This document shows positions 8,845 through 17,150 of a stretch of DNA of 64,000 bases, piece after piece. Location of the stretch: contig CAYYWZ010000006.1 in NCBI GenBank assembly GCA_964475415.1, forward strand, positions 1 through 64,000, in the 5' to 3' direction. The notes under the pieces are model-generated. The model was not told the origin of the DNA, ran no database searches, and saw nothing but the letters and a program-made list of their open reading frames with translations. This DNA is from CALCMJ01 sp964475415. Lineage in GTDB: Bacteria > Bacteroidota > Bacteroidia > Chitinophagales > Saprospiraceae. Both the position numbers and the translations under genes were made by a program. Each line of letters begins with the position of its first letter. The first letter of the stretch is position 1.

Positions 8845-9118
8845 ACTATTATTGCAAAGATATAATAATAATTATTATTATTCAATATGCTAAAATGTAA
8901 TTTAACTCCCAATAACCTATTAATTATCATCATTGGTTTTATAATTATAATCTAATTGAGTGCCCCTGTTACATTGTAGCTACATGAATAATCACTGATT
9001 ATCAATTAGATACATATTAAAAAAGATAGCTTAGTTACATGAGCGATTGTAGATTTTTTAAATATATTATACAATTTCTTAGTAGATAGTCAAACTTTAA
9101 AATATATTTCTAGTCCTA
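8845..9118. promoter_or_regulatory. AT-rich spacer between hsdS and abi, possible promoter region
   Basis: No gene is seen in the gap between hsdS and abi (346 bases in all, including the hairpin at 8795-8844). It contains the 10-base palindrome TGTAGCTACA (8975-8984) and long AT runs. An unusual spacer within a type I operon could hold a separate promoter for abi-hsdR; no clear -33/-7 pair was found. Confidence 0.35.
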
Positions 9119-10489
9119 TCACACAAACATTTGTTGTAATAATCCTTTTTTCCAGAGTTTCATTTTTTCTATTTGATTAGAAACTCCATTTATCTTTTCA
9201 TCTAATGAAGTTAAGAAGTTGGCAATTTTATCTTGCTCCTCAATGATTGGTAGTTTAATTTTTAATTTTGCAACTCTTCCTTTAGAAAGACTTAAAACTT
9301 TTGTTCCTTGAGCAATACGCATAACTTGATATCTATAATCCCAGCTTTTAATATATTTTGAAATAAATCCAATTGATACCTTATCCGAATTGAGTTTAGC
9401 TAAAAAAGTATGTAGACCCGCCAATACTTTAAAATCACCAACACTAACTACTTCTATTGTTTTACCTATATCATTATAATCCTCAGAAGCATCAGCTATT
9501 ATTAAATCACCATTTTCTAAGTAGTCTTTTTTTTTATAGTTAGACAAATCTATACCTAAATTAACAAAAGGTACATTTTCGTTTTCTATATTAAAGCTGC
9601 TTCTGAACTTCGTATGTATATCTCCATAATGGACATTATAAACATCTCCTAATGAATAATTTAGTTTTTCTCTAGAGAGAGAATTAGATTTCGCAAATTC
9701 ATATAGATCCTCAAATAAAACTTCCTCCCAATCCTTATAATCACTTCCATCATCTTTACCTTCGACTTCGCTCAGGTCAGGCTTAAATCTAATCTCTTGA
9801 CTAAATATCTTCTGCATCACACCTTTCTTGTATTGTTCCAATAAGGCTTTCTTCTTTTCTAATGCTTGTATCTTTTTATCTACTGTAGTGAGGAAGTCCG
9901 CTATCTTTTTTTGTTCAGGGAGGGATGGCATTTTAAATAAAACTTGTGCAAGTTGTTTGCTTGATATTCCATGCACTTTTGTTCCTTGACATAGAATTTT
10001 AACTTGCTTTCTTATAGTCCTACTTTGTACCAAATAGCCTCCAAAACCTTTAACAATTAGTTCTTTATTTGGTCTTGCAATATAAGTGTGTAATCCTGAT
10101 ACTAATTTTTTATCTCCTAGTTCAATTATTTCTATAGTTTTACCAACATCATCGTAATCTTCAGAAGCATCTGCCACAATCAAGTCCATTTCAGAACAAT
10201 AATCTTCTTCCCTTATTTTACTCAAATCAACTTCTGGATTAACAAATGGAACATACTCTTGATTTATATTAAATCCAGTTTTAAACTTAGTATGAATATC
10301 TCCATAATGAATATTTTTTACAGTCCCAATTTTATAATTCAATTTATCCCTAGAAAATGAATTTGTTTTCTTAAAAGTAAATATATCGTCATACGTATAT
10401 TCTAACCATTTTTTTGAGTAATCTGGAAACCTTAACTTAGGTACAAACTGCGTTCTATTTATATTTCGATGTTTTGCGATAACCGTCAT
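9119..10489 (-). CDS. hsdS: Type I restriction-modification specificity subunit with two near-identical recognition domains
   Basis: HsdS recognises the DNA target for the M2S methylase and R2M2S nuclease. The 456 residues have the usual layout: recognition domain 1 (~30-185), helical spacer with LPEQKKIADFLT (~190-240), recognition domain 2 (~255-410) and a second helical spacer. Unusually the two recognition domains are obvious copies: both carry KLNY, HYGDIHTKF, VPFVN, ADASEDY, GKTIE, GLHT and QGTKV in the same order. A symmetric bipartite target is predicted. The linker before domain 2 contains PDLSEVEG, encoded by a repeat-like 18-mer. The stop of the hsdM-tail fossil is one base before the ATG at 10489, so the original hsdM-hsdS coupling is kept. 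Confidence 0.92.
   Translation of the reverse strand: MTVIAKHRNINRTQFVPKLRFPDYSKKWLEYTYDDIFTFKKTNSFSRDKLNYKIGTVKNIHYGDIHTKFKTGFNINQEYVPFVNPEVDLSKIREEDYCSEMDLIVADASEDYDDVGKTIEIIELGDKKLVSGLHTYIARPNKELIVKGFGGYLVQSRTIRKQVKILCQGTKVHGISSKQLAQVLFKMPSLPEQKKIADFLTTVDKKIQALEKKKALLEQYKKGVMQKIFSQEIRFKPDLSEVEGKDDGSDYKDWEEVLFEDLYEFAKSNSLSREKLNYSLGDVYNVHYGDIHTKFRSSFNIENENVPFVNLGIDLSNYKKKDYLENGDLIIADASEDYNDIGKTIEVVSVGDFKVLAGLHTFLAKLNSDKVSIGFISKYIKSWDYRYQVMRIAQGTKVLSLSKGRVAKLKIKLPIIEEQDKIANFLTSLDEKINGVSNQIEKMKLWKKGLLQQMFV
9759..9776. repeat. Dispersed repeat-like 18-mer inside hsdS
   Basis: The plus strand reads CCTTCGACTTCGCTCAGG. Sequences of this type (CCTGAGC...GTCGAAGG in the other orientation) are scattered in many Bacteroidota and other genomes. 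Here it is translated in frame as LSEVEG in the poorly conserved linker between the first helical spacer and the second recognition domain, which would tolerate an insertion. Confidence 0.45.
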
Positions 10490-10490
10490 A

Positions 10491-10607
10491 CTAAGGCATA
10501 CTTATTTTAAGTTCTTTACAGAAACCTTCTAGACTCTCATCAATCTCTTTCATATCCAAATCTAACTGCTTTAAATCCTTGAAATTATATAAACTACCTA
10601 CTTTCAT
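10491..10607 (-). pseudogene. Duplicated hsdM 3' end (38-residue fossil) upstream of hsdS
   Basis: A 38-codon frame whose last 28 residues repeat the HsdM C-terminus: LKQLDLDMKEIDESL and GFC-x-EL are shared, 22 of 28 positions identical. At DNA level the copy (about 10497-10575) closely matches the genuine hsdM end (about 11160-11245), with substitutions mainly at third positions. It ends in TAG one base before the hsdS start. It is the tail of a second hsdM allele, separated from the intact hsdM by the GxxExxY gene and a repeat-rich spacer. It may still be translated and keep hsdS coupled. Confidence 0.8.
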
Positions 10608-10756
10608 ATTTCTACTTTTTTATCAGAATTAGGATTTTTGGGATTTCTTGATTGTAGGATTTTGAGTTATCCATTACAGAAATCCTATTATCCTTTTATC
10701 TTATTAATCCTATTTCTGCATTTTTTCCCATATTCCTATTTCTGTCACTTCATGCA
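10608..10756. repeat. Repeat-rich spacer with GGATTT/AATCC units next to the GxxExxY gene
   Basis: The plus strand has GGATTT units at 10632, 10641 and 10657, followed by the inverse units AAATCCTA (10680), ATCC (10690), AATCCTATTTCTG (10706-10718) and TTCCTATTTCTG (10733-10744). CCTATTTCTG is a direct repeat (10709 and 10735), and the two unit types face each other as an inverted cluster. From memory such AATCC-type repeats often adjoin GxxExxY genes in Bacteroidota; this cannot be checked here. The spacer lies exactly between the GxxExxY gene and the hsdM-tail fossil. Confidence 0.5.
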
Positions 10757-11143
10757 TCACTCTTTATTCTCTGGGTGATTTATATTATACACTCTTTTAT
10801 ACTGAAGACTCTTATTACCAAAATTAATAAGTAAACCGATAGGCAGACCATAAGCTTGGCAATAATTCATTGCTTGAGCAAGGTGAAGATCATTTAACTG
10901 ACTCACCGCTTTAAGTTCAACCATTATAGTTTGTTCAACAAAAAAGTCAACTCGACGTGTTCCTATTTGATGTCCTTCGTAAAATATCTCCATTTCCATT
11001 TCGCGATTATAATTTAAGTTATTACTACGAAATTCTATCTCCAAAGCTCTTTGATAAATAAGTTCTTGAAAACCCCCACCCAAGGTACGGTGTACTTTCA
11101 TACAACATCCTATTATCTTATGAGTTAGTTCTTTATGTTTCAT
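10757..11143 (-). CDS. GxxExxY protein (PD-(D/E)XK-like, unknown role)
   Basis: A ~128-residue member of the GxxExxY family, whose function is unknown; the fold is related to PD-(D/E)XK nucleases. Seen: the naming motif GGGFQELIY, the catalytic-like RVDFFVE and IMVELKAV strands, the LAQAMNYCQAYG helix and the GLLINFG strand. The ATG at 11143 gives the usual MKHKELTHKIIG start; an upstream TTG at 11152 directly abutting the hsdM stop is less likely. It sits inside the type I operon between hsdM and the duplicated hsdM tail, which suggests that it arrived as a unit carrying its own copy of the hsdM end. Confidence 0.88.
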   Translation of the reverse strand: MKHKELTHKIIGCCMKVHRTLGGGFQELIYQRALEIEFRSNNLNYNREMEMEIFYEGHQIGTRRVDFFVEQTIMVELKAVSQLNDLHLAQAMNYCQAYGLPIGLLINFGNKSLQYKRVYNINHPENKE

Positions 11144-11152
11144 GAAATACAA

Positions 11153-12715
11153 CTAAAATGGAACCTCTATATTTAACTCTTCACAAAATCCTTTTAAGCT
11201 CTCATCAATCTCTTTCATATCTAAATCTAATTGCTTTAACTCGTTAGCAACAGCATCCAAATCCACAGCCTCTTCCTCCTCAAACGTATCCACATACCTA
11301 GGAATATTCAAATTCCAATCATTCTCTTTCACTTCATCTATAGTTGCTAAATAAGAAAACTTATCTATCGTCGTTCTATCTACATAAGTATCTACTATTC
11401 TATCTACATCTTCTTCTCTTAATACATTCTGAGTCTTTATTTTCTCAAAATGTTTACTAGCATCTATAAATAGAATATGATCGGGATCTTCTTTACATTT
11501 TTTAAATACTAATATACTTGTAGGAATACTAGTACCATAAAAGACATTAGCAGGTAATCCTATAACTGCATCTAAATAATTCCGATCTTCTATTAAATAT
11601 TGTCTTATGTGACCTTCAGCAGCTCCTCTGAATAAAACCCCATGAGGCATAACAACTGCCATAGTTCCATTTTCCGCTAACTGATGTATCATATGCGTAA
11701 TAAAGGCATAATCTGCTTTTGACTTAGGTGCTAATCTACCATACTGACTAAATCGATCGTCATTAAGCATAATAGCATTGGCTGACCACTTCGCACTAAA
11801 AGGAGGATTAGCAACAACTGCTTCATAACGCATATCTAAGTGCTGAGGTGCTTCTAAAGTATCGGCTTGTTTTATATCAAACTTACGGTAATGAACATCA
11901 TGTAAGATCATATTCATTCTAGCTAGGTTATACGTTGTTCTATTTAATTCCTGTCCATAGAACTCTGATACATCATCTACCTCTTTAGCTACCCTAAGTA
12001 ACAACGATCCTGAACCACATGTAGGGTCATAAACGGACCTGAGTCGACTCTTTCCTACAGTAACTAACTTCGCTAATATCTTTGATACTTGTTGAGGTGT
12101 ATAAAATTCACCCGCTTTCTTTCCTGCGCCTGCTGCAAACTGTCCAATTAAGTATTCATAGGCATCTCCTAATACATCTATCTCCGTGTTCTCTAGTTCG
12201 AAGTTTATTTCATCTAAGTGAACAAGTACCTTTACGATAAGGTCATTCTTAGCTTGTTCTGTCCTTCCTAATTTAGTTGACGTTAAATCAAAATCCTCAA
12301 ACAACTTATCAAAGTCATCTTCCGATTCCGTACCCATCGTACTTTGCTCTATGTTATTAAGTATCGTACTTAGATCATCTAGTATAAAACTCCCTTCACC
12401 AGAGCTACCCCTATGAGCAATAGAACTAAATAATTCAGATGGTCTTAGAAAATAACCTAATTGTTGAGTTGCTTCCTCTTTAATTGCATCCAAGTATAGT
12501 TGCCCTTCTTCTGATGCTTCTGCTATTTCAACAAATTTAACACCATCTTGCGCTAATATCTTATCCGCATAGACCACCATCTTTTCCGATAAGTACTTAT
12601 AGAATATAAAGCCTAGAATATAATCTCTAAACTCATCCGCATTCATATTGCCCCTTAGTTCATCCGCTATCTTCCACAACTGAGCCTGGAGTTGCTTTCT
12701 TTGTTCTTCTGACAT
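11153..12715 (-). CDS. hsdM: Type I restriction-modification methyltransferase subunit
   Basis: N6-adenine methyltransferase subunit of the type I complex, 520 residues (normal length). The N-terminal helical domain begins with QLWKIADELRGNM. The catalytic domain shows SAM motif DPTCGSGSLLL and the catalytic NPPFS. The C-terminal helical tail, LDLDMKEIDESLKGFCEELNIEVPF in substance, is duplicated at 10491-10607. With HsdS it can methylate independently of HsdR, so the host can stay modified although hsdR is broken. First gene of the minus-strand locus; its promoter must lie in 12716-12820, which is shared with a divergent small gene. Confidence 0.95.
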   Translation of the reverse strand: MSEEQRKQLQAQLWKIADELRGNMNADEFRDYILGFIFYKYLSEKMVVYADKILAQDGVKFVEIAEASEEGQLYLDAIKEEATQQLGYFLRPSELFSSIAHRGSSGEGSFILDDLSTILNNIEQSTMGTESEDDFDKLFEDFDLTSTKLGRTEQAKNDLIVKVLVHLDEINFELENTEIDVLGDAYEYLIGQFAAGAGKKAGEFYTPQQVSKILAKLVTVGKSRLRSVYDPTCGSGSLLLRVAKEVDDVSEFYGQELNRTTYNLARMNMILHDVHYRKFDIKQADTLEAPQHLDMRYEAVVANPPFSAKWSANAIMLNDDRFSQYGRLAPKSKADYAFITHMIHQLAENGTMAVVMPHGVLFRGAAEGHIRQYLIEDRNYLDAVIGLPANVFYGTSIPTSILVFKKCKEDPDHILFIDASKHFEKIKTQNVLREEDVDRIVDTYVDRTTIDKFSYLATIDEVKENDWNLNIPRYVDTFEEEEAVDLDAVANELKQLDLDMKEIDESLKGFCEELNIEVPF

Positions 12716-12820
12716 AATAACTGTTATAGTGCTTGAAGTTATAAAAATGAAGGATAATAAGTGTTAAAAGGGGTTGAACATTGAGTTATAATAATACAAT
12801 ATTATATTTTAGTTATTTTA

Positions 12821-13116
12821 ATGCACTTATATAAACAAACGAAATCACTAAAATTAATTATGGATACAAAAACTCTTCTTTTCATAGCTTCTTGCTTTAT
12901 TGCATTTTTTTCAATTGAGTTAGTTCATAACTTTACACTCAAAAGGATAAAATCACAATTATTGCAATTTATAATCTCAAGTTTAATAGGTTCATTTTTG
13001 GTTTTTTTTTCTTTGGAATTAATGGGTTAGGAGGGCTATTTTTCTTTGGAATTCTTCCTCTTATTTTTAGATTGGATAAAAATAATAAGAGTTTTGCTGA
13101 AAGACAAAAAAGTTAA
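12821..13116 (+). pseudogene. Small membrane protein gene with a poly-T frameshift
   Basis: The first frame gives 69 residues (12821-13030) with two hydrophobic helices and stops just after a run of nine T (13002-13010). Adding one T lets the frame continue through a further hydrophobic segment (GLGGLFFFGILPLIF) and a charged end to TAA at 13114-13116, about 98 residues from ATG 12821 or 85 from ATG 12860, which is the more natural start. The clean continuation suggests a one-base deletion in the homopolymer, either a real mutation or a sequencing error. No family is recognised. Confidence 0.5.
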
Positions 13117-13335
13117 AAATTCTTGTTGTTATCAATTCTATCGCTTTTTTTCTAACTCTATTTTTTCATTTGTGATAACACTATTTATTTGGTGTCCTGT
13201 TGTGATAATAAAAATTAGCAGTTAAATAAACTGGAATCCTATAAAAGAATAATAACATTTATTAACAGTTCGCACATTTTTTAATCCTTGGAGCACAACT
13301 GTACACATAATTTTTTTTTTAAAAGTAAATATTTT

Positions 13336-13661
13336 ATGGAAAATGATGAATTTTTAAAATTAGGGGCAATATATCTTATTTGGATAATGACATATGTTAT
13401 TACATCATTATTCTATAATTTTTCAAGAAAAAAATTAATTCAAACATAGTCTCGTTTGTAACGGTCTTTATATTGACTTGGATTATAATTGCTATTATGA
13501 CAGGCATTAACAACTTAGTCTTTCTTAAAATAAATGAATTAAATTCTTTTTTCGGTTTTTCTTTACTTCTAGCAGAAGCATTGGTAATAGTATTTCTATT
13601 TTGCTTTTTGCCCCTTTGTTTCAAAATATACAAACGAAATAAAAATGAAAATACTTTATAG
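13336..13661 (+). pseudogene. Small membrane protein gene with a poly-A frameshift
   Basis: ATG 13336 opens a 37-residue frame with one membrane helix, ending in TAG at 13447-13449 shortly after a run of seven A (13428-13434). Adding one A joins it to a second frame (IVSFVTVFILTWIIIAIM onward) that ends at 13661. The joined product is 108 residues with about four membrane helices and a basic tail. A one-base deletion in the run best explains the two pieces. Its end overlaps the next small gene by 17 bases. Family unknown. Confidence 0.5.
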
Positions 13662-13827
13662 ATTAAACTTTCATTTCGTTTTTACATTCGGGAATTCTAA
13701 GGTTAGAGAAATTGAATTAAACGGTATTACTAATAACTTATGTTTACTTATAAGTACCATAGTTGTTTCCTTATTTGTTTGGATAGCGTCTATTGGAATT
13801 TTATCAGCACTCTCATCGATTAAATAA
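13645..13827 (+). CDS. Small single-helix membrane protein
   Basis: A 60-residue frame: a basic/aromatic start, a short polar part (NSKVREIELNGIT), then one strongly hydrophobic helix (residues ~31-56). It overlaps the end of the preceding frame by 17 bases and ends 8 bases before the next gene, so it is probably translated in the same transcript. No family recognised. Overlap and spacing support it, but length alone would not. Confidence 0.4.
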   Translation: MKILYRLNFHFVFTFGNSKVREIELNGITNNLCLLISTIVVSLFVWIASIGILSALSSIK

Positions 13828-13835
13828 ATAATAAA

Positions 13836-14828
13836 ATGAAATATATCACACAGATTTTAATTTTCCTTTTCATACACTTAATTCATGTAGAATCATTTGC
13901 ACAACTAAAGGAAAGTGAACTCAACGATGTTTTCCAGACTTACGGATTCGTTAAAGGTCAAGAATATAGTTTAAACAAAATAAAAGAAAAGTATCCACAA
14001 TTTGCCGTTGATGTTATAAAGAGTAAAGCAAAGTTTGATTCAAGTTTTAAACAAAGTGTAAATAATCTTGAAACTGAACTGAAACAATTAATTGGTGAAG
14101 AATACTTTGCAGATTACAAAATTAGCATGTATAAAGAGCTCGAGAAACTTATTTCACAACAGAAATTATCAGAGAAAGATATATTGCTATTTCTTGACGA
14201 AGTGTCAAAACGTGCTGATGGTAATATGCAAAATCCAATATTACATTATTTGCTACATTATAAATTTAAGGAAAGTCCCCATCAGGAATTTTTACAGGAT
14301 TACAATCAAGAGTTTTTTACAAAAGGACATTCCAAATCTAAAGGAACTGACATAAAATTGAAAGTTCCAATTAGCTGGAAAGCTAAAGAAGCTGATAGAC
14401 CAAATATAATTCAAAAATTTGTAAGTCGAAATGGGAATGGAACTTCCACAATTATGCTTATTGTTAAAGATATCCCACTGAAGCCGGGTGAGAAATTTAC
14501 TGAAACAGAAATTGAAGAATTTTTTATTGAGTCTGAAATGAAGGAGATGATTCCTGACGGTTCTAAATATATATCCTTTAAAAAAGAAAATTATGATCAG
14601 CATAAAGGAGGTGCATTAGAATTCTATCATGAACAAACAAATATGGGTCTTTTAATAGGAATGAGAACAATACAAAACTTATTCATCTATGAGGATAAAA
14701 TGTACTTTCTACAATGTTCAGTTGGTGGAAAGGCTGATCGTTCTATATTAGATTCTGAAATGGAAAAATATAGATTATTATTTAATTTAGTAGCTGGCTC
14801 ACTTGTTGAATTAAGCCAATACAAATAA
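13836..14828 (+). CDS. Secreted protein of unknown function
   Basis: A 330-residue protein with an N-terminal Sec signal peptide (hydrophobic residues 5-20, likely cut after SFAQ, residue 23). Residues ~30-150 look helical; residues ~175-330 form a beta-rich domain starting LKVPISWKAKEADRP, reminiscent of small periplasmic domains of the DUF1795 or PsbP kind, although I cannot assign it firmly. No Cys lipobox and no T9SS tail are seen. It follows three small membrane-protein genes on the same strand and may form an operon with them. Confidence 0.65.
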   Translation: MKYITQILIFLFIHLIHVESFAQLKESELNDVFQTYGFVKGQEYSLNKIKEKYPQFAVDVIKSKAKFDSSFKQSVNNLETELKQLIGEEYFADYKISMYKELEKLISQQKLSEKDILLFLDEVSKRADGNMQNPILHYLLHYKFKESPHQEFLQDYNQEFFTKGHSKSKGTDIKLKVPISWKAKEADRPNIIQKFVSRNGNGTSTIMLIVKDIPLKPGEKFTETEIEEFFIESEMKEMIPDGSKYISFKKENYDQHKGGALEFYHEQTNMGLLIGMRTIQNLFIYEDKMYFLQCSVGGKADRSILDSEMEKYRLLFNLVAGSLVELSQYK

Positions 14829-14918
14829 GCAATGGTTAATAAAATAAATATTTGTACAATAGTCTATCTACTTACTTCGCTGGTTTTAGAAAATTTTCTC
14901 ATGAAAATCATTTTTTAA

Positions 14919-15674
14919 ATGAAATTCACACCTTCAGTAGTTAACGCTCTTAAATACTATGTTTACATATATAGCCATCCTATAACAGAAGAAATCTTCT
15001 ACGTAGGTAAAGGTAAAAGTAATAGAGTTTTCGCACACCTCGAAGACACTAAATTATCCGATAAAGTTTTACTGCTATCCGAATTGAAAGAGCTAGGTCT
15101 TAAGCCAAGAATTGAAATTTTAATACATGGCTTAGAAAGTGAAGAAACAGCACTAAAAGTAGAAGCTTCTATTATAGATTTATTGGAACTAAACAAGTTA
15201 ACCAATATTCAGTCAGGTCATCATTCGGCAAAGTTCGGGAGGATGTCTATCGACCAGATCAATTCTATCTATGACAAGGAAGAAATAGAAATAACAGAAC
15301 CAAGTATTCTAATAAGAATTAACAAGGCCTTTAGGTATTCTATGCCTCCTCATGAATTATATGATTTCACTAGAGGTATATGGAAAGTAAGTCTTAAGAC
15401 TGCTGAAAAAGCTAAGTATGCCTTCGCTATTTACGAAGGTATTATCCAAGAAGTGTATGAGATAAAAGCTTGGTTTCAGGCTAATGCTACTTTTAACTCC
15501 AGGACTTATTTAGAAACTTCTTCGAAACCTATGGAGTTACAAAATTATGAGCGGTATGAATTTATAGGTGCTATTGCTCCAAAGAGTATAAGGGATAAAT
15601 ATCGACATAAATCAGTAGCACATTATTATAAGAGAGGTAATGCAAATCCGATTATGTATCGGAATCTAAATTAA
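14919..15674 (+). CDS. GIY-YIG nuclease-like protein (LEM-3-like domain)
   Basis: A 251-residue protein whose first ~100 residues match the LEM-3-like GIY-YIG endonuclease domain: YYVYIYSHP, then FYVGKGKSNRVFAHL holding the YVG half and the conserved Arg, and Glu in VEASIIDLL. This type occurs in phage, plasmid and defence contexts and cuts DNA. The C-terminal ~130 residues (including YAFAIYEGIIQEVYEI and RYEFIG) look like the small beta domain that often follows in this subfamily and may bind DNA. It precedes a secreted nuclease-like gene by 24 bases on the same strand. Confidence 0.85.
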   Translation: MKFTPSVVNALKYYVYIYSHPITEEIFYVGKGKSNRVFAHLEDTKLSDKVLLLSELKELGLKPRIEILIHGLESEETALKVEASIIDLLELNKLTNIQSGHHSAKFGRMSIDQINSIYDKEEIEITEPSILIRINKAFRYSMPPHELYDFTRGIWKVSLKTAEKAKYAFAIYEGIIQEVYEIKAWFQANATFNSRTYLETSSKPMELQNYERYEFIGAIAPKSIRDKYRHKSVAHYYKRGNANPIMYRNLN

Positions 15675-15698
15675 TGAAGGAATAGTTTATCTTTAACT

Positions 15699-16277
15699 AT
15701 GAATTATTTATTTAAATTATTGATATATTTTTGTTTATCAACTTCAATACTATCTGCGCAACCTGAATCTTACTATAGCGATATTATTGCACAACAACTT
15801 GACGGAATTACAGAACATAAGGTTGAAGGAGGTCGTGTAGACATATTGACAAATGAATATGCTATAGAAGTTAAGAGAGCATCGGATTGGAAACATAGTA
15901 TAGGACAGGCGATATGGTATGGTCTTCAAACCAATAAAACGCCTGGCATCATACTCATTATGAAAACTCATGCCGATTATAAATATGGTATACGTCTCAA
16001 AACATCTCTAGAATATACAAACCTATCCAATATAAAAGTTTGGTTCTATCCTGAAGATTTCGGAGGCAGTCTATCTTCTTCAAACTATATAGAACAAAGT
16101 TATATTTCAAAACTAACAAATACACAAGAAGATTATAATGGATGTACCTATTGGATAAATACTGGGAACAAAAAGAAAACTAGACATAACCAATCTTGTC
16201 GATGGTATAACAACACTAAAAAAGGAAAGTGTACAAGCTCTAGAGAAGGCAATGCGTGTGGGAAATGTGGTGGGTAG
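15699..16277 (+). CDS. Secreted PD-(D/E)XK-like nuclease with Cys-rich tail
   Basis: A 192-residue protein with a Sec signal peptide (residues 1-20, cut after LSAQ). The core carries GGRVDILT and YAIEVKRASDWKHSIGQA: an Asp strand followed by E-x-K and a Q helix, as in PD-(D/E)XK nucleases. The C-terminal ~45 residues hold six Cys (CTYW, CRWY, KGKC, ACGKCGG) in a pattern seen in a small zinc- or disulfide-stabilised module with the HNQSCRWY signature. Export plus a nuclease core suggests extracellular or periplasmic DNA degradation, but activity is inferred. It follows the GIY-YIG gene. Confidence 0.75.
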   Translation: MNYLFKLLIYFCLSTSILSAQPESYYSDIIAQQLDGITEHKVEGGRVDILTNEYAIEVKRASDWKHSIGQAIWYGLQTNKTPGIILIMKTHADYKYGIRLKTSLEYTNLSNIKVWFYPEDFGGSLSSSNYIEQSYISKLTNTQEDYNGCTYWINTGNKKKTRHNQSCRWYNNTKKGKCTSSREGNACGKCGG

Positions 16278-16394
16278 AACAGTAACAAGTTGAATTTACT
16301 TTACTGACTTTATTTTTAACTTTGGGAGAGAAGGAATACTTATTGTAAATCAATAATCTACTTTGACAACAAGTAGACCTGAGAATTTACAATA

Positions 16395-17150
16395 ATGAAA
16401 CTTATATTAAATAAAGATTTTATGCCAGAGGAATATGACCACATCACTGCTTTTCATTATTCAGCTTTTCGACCTCCATTGCACAAGATGATTTTAGATG
16501 AGTGCTTAGAAAATACTGGAAAATTCTGTATGGGATTAGATATAGGTTGTGGAACGGGACAGTCCTCTATTGCATTAACAAATTTTTGTAATAAGGTTAT
16601 CGGCATCGATCCTAGTGAAGGAATGTTGAAAAAATCGATAAAACATCCTAATATAGAATATCGACCTTACAACAAAAGGGATTTCAATTTTGTAGATGAC
16701 TTATTTGATTTAGCAACTTTTGCAGGCTCTCTGTATTATGCCAAATCTCAGAAATTGCTTGATGAAGTAGTTAGAGTAACAAAATGTGGTTCTAAAATAA
16801 TTGTATATGATTTTGAACTGTTACTAGATGTAATTATTGAAAAGATAAATTTGAACAATTTATTTAGAGAAAAGTCGCTTTATGATCATCAAGTAAATTT
16901 CAGCGAATTGAATCAAGAAAAAATTCAGCTAAATAAAAAATCCGAAAATCACTTATCTTTAGAAATATCAATCTCCAATCTGTCGCATTTGCTATTATCG
17001 TCAAAAGATAATTATAATATTTTAAATAGATTTTTAGGCAAAGAAAACCTTTACAAAAAAGTCAATGAACAACTTTACTCAAAATGTAAGACAGAAAAAA
17101 TACTTATAGATGCCAAAAGCTATTTAACAGTTTATCAGAATATAAAGTAA
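16395..17150 (+). CDS. Class I SAM-dependent methyltransferase
   Basis: A 251-residue methyltransferase of the UbiE/Methyltransf_11 type: motif I GLDIGCGTGQSS near residues 47-58, the acidic end of strand 2 in VIGIDPSEGML, and a motif around FDLATFAGSLYY. The C-terminal ~100 residues are helical, Lys-rich and not recognised; they probably give substrate specificity, so small-molecule versus other substrate is open. It stands alone, 117 bases after the secreted nuclease gene, and the next gene is on the other strand. Confidence 0.85.
   Translation: MKLILNKDFMPEEYDHITAFHYSAFRPPLHKMILDECLENTGKFCMGLDIGCGTGQSSIALTNFCNKVIGIDPSEGMLKKSIKHPNIEYRPYNKRDFNFVDDLFDLATFAGSLYYAKSQKLLDEVVRVTKCGSKIIVYDFELLLDVIIEKINLNNLFREKSLYDHQVNFSELNQEKIQLNKKSENHLSLEISISNLSHLLLSSKDNYNILNRFLGKENLYKKVNEQLYSKCKTEKILIDAKSYLTVYQNIK

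Noticed and set aside
10620..10744. CRISPR array next to the GxxExxY gene
   Set aside because: The repeat units are only 6-13 bases, unevenly spaced, in both orientations, and no cas gene is present.
14832..14918. 28-codon open frame between the secreted protein and the GIY-YIG gene
   Set aside because: It is short and AT-rich, with no similarity and no supporting spacing. It is likely chance.
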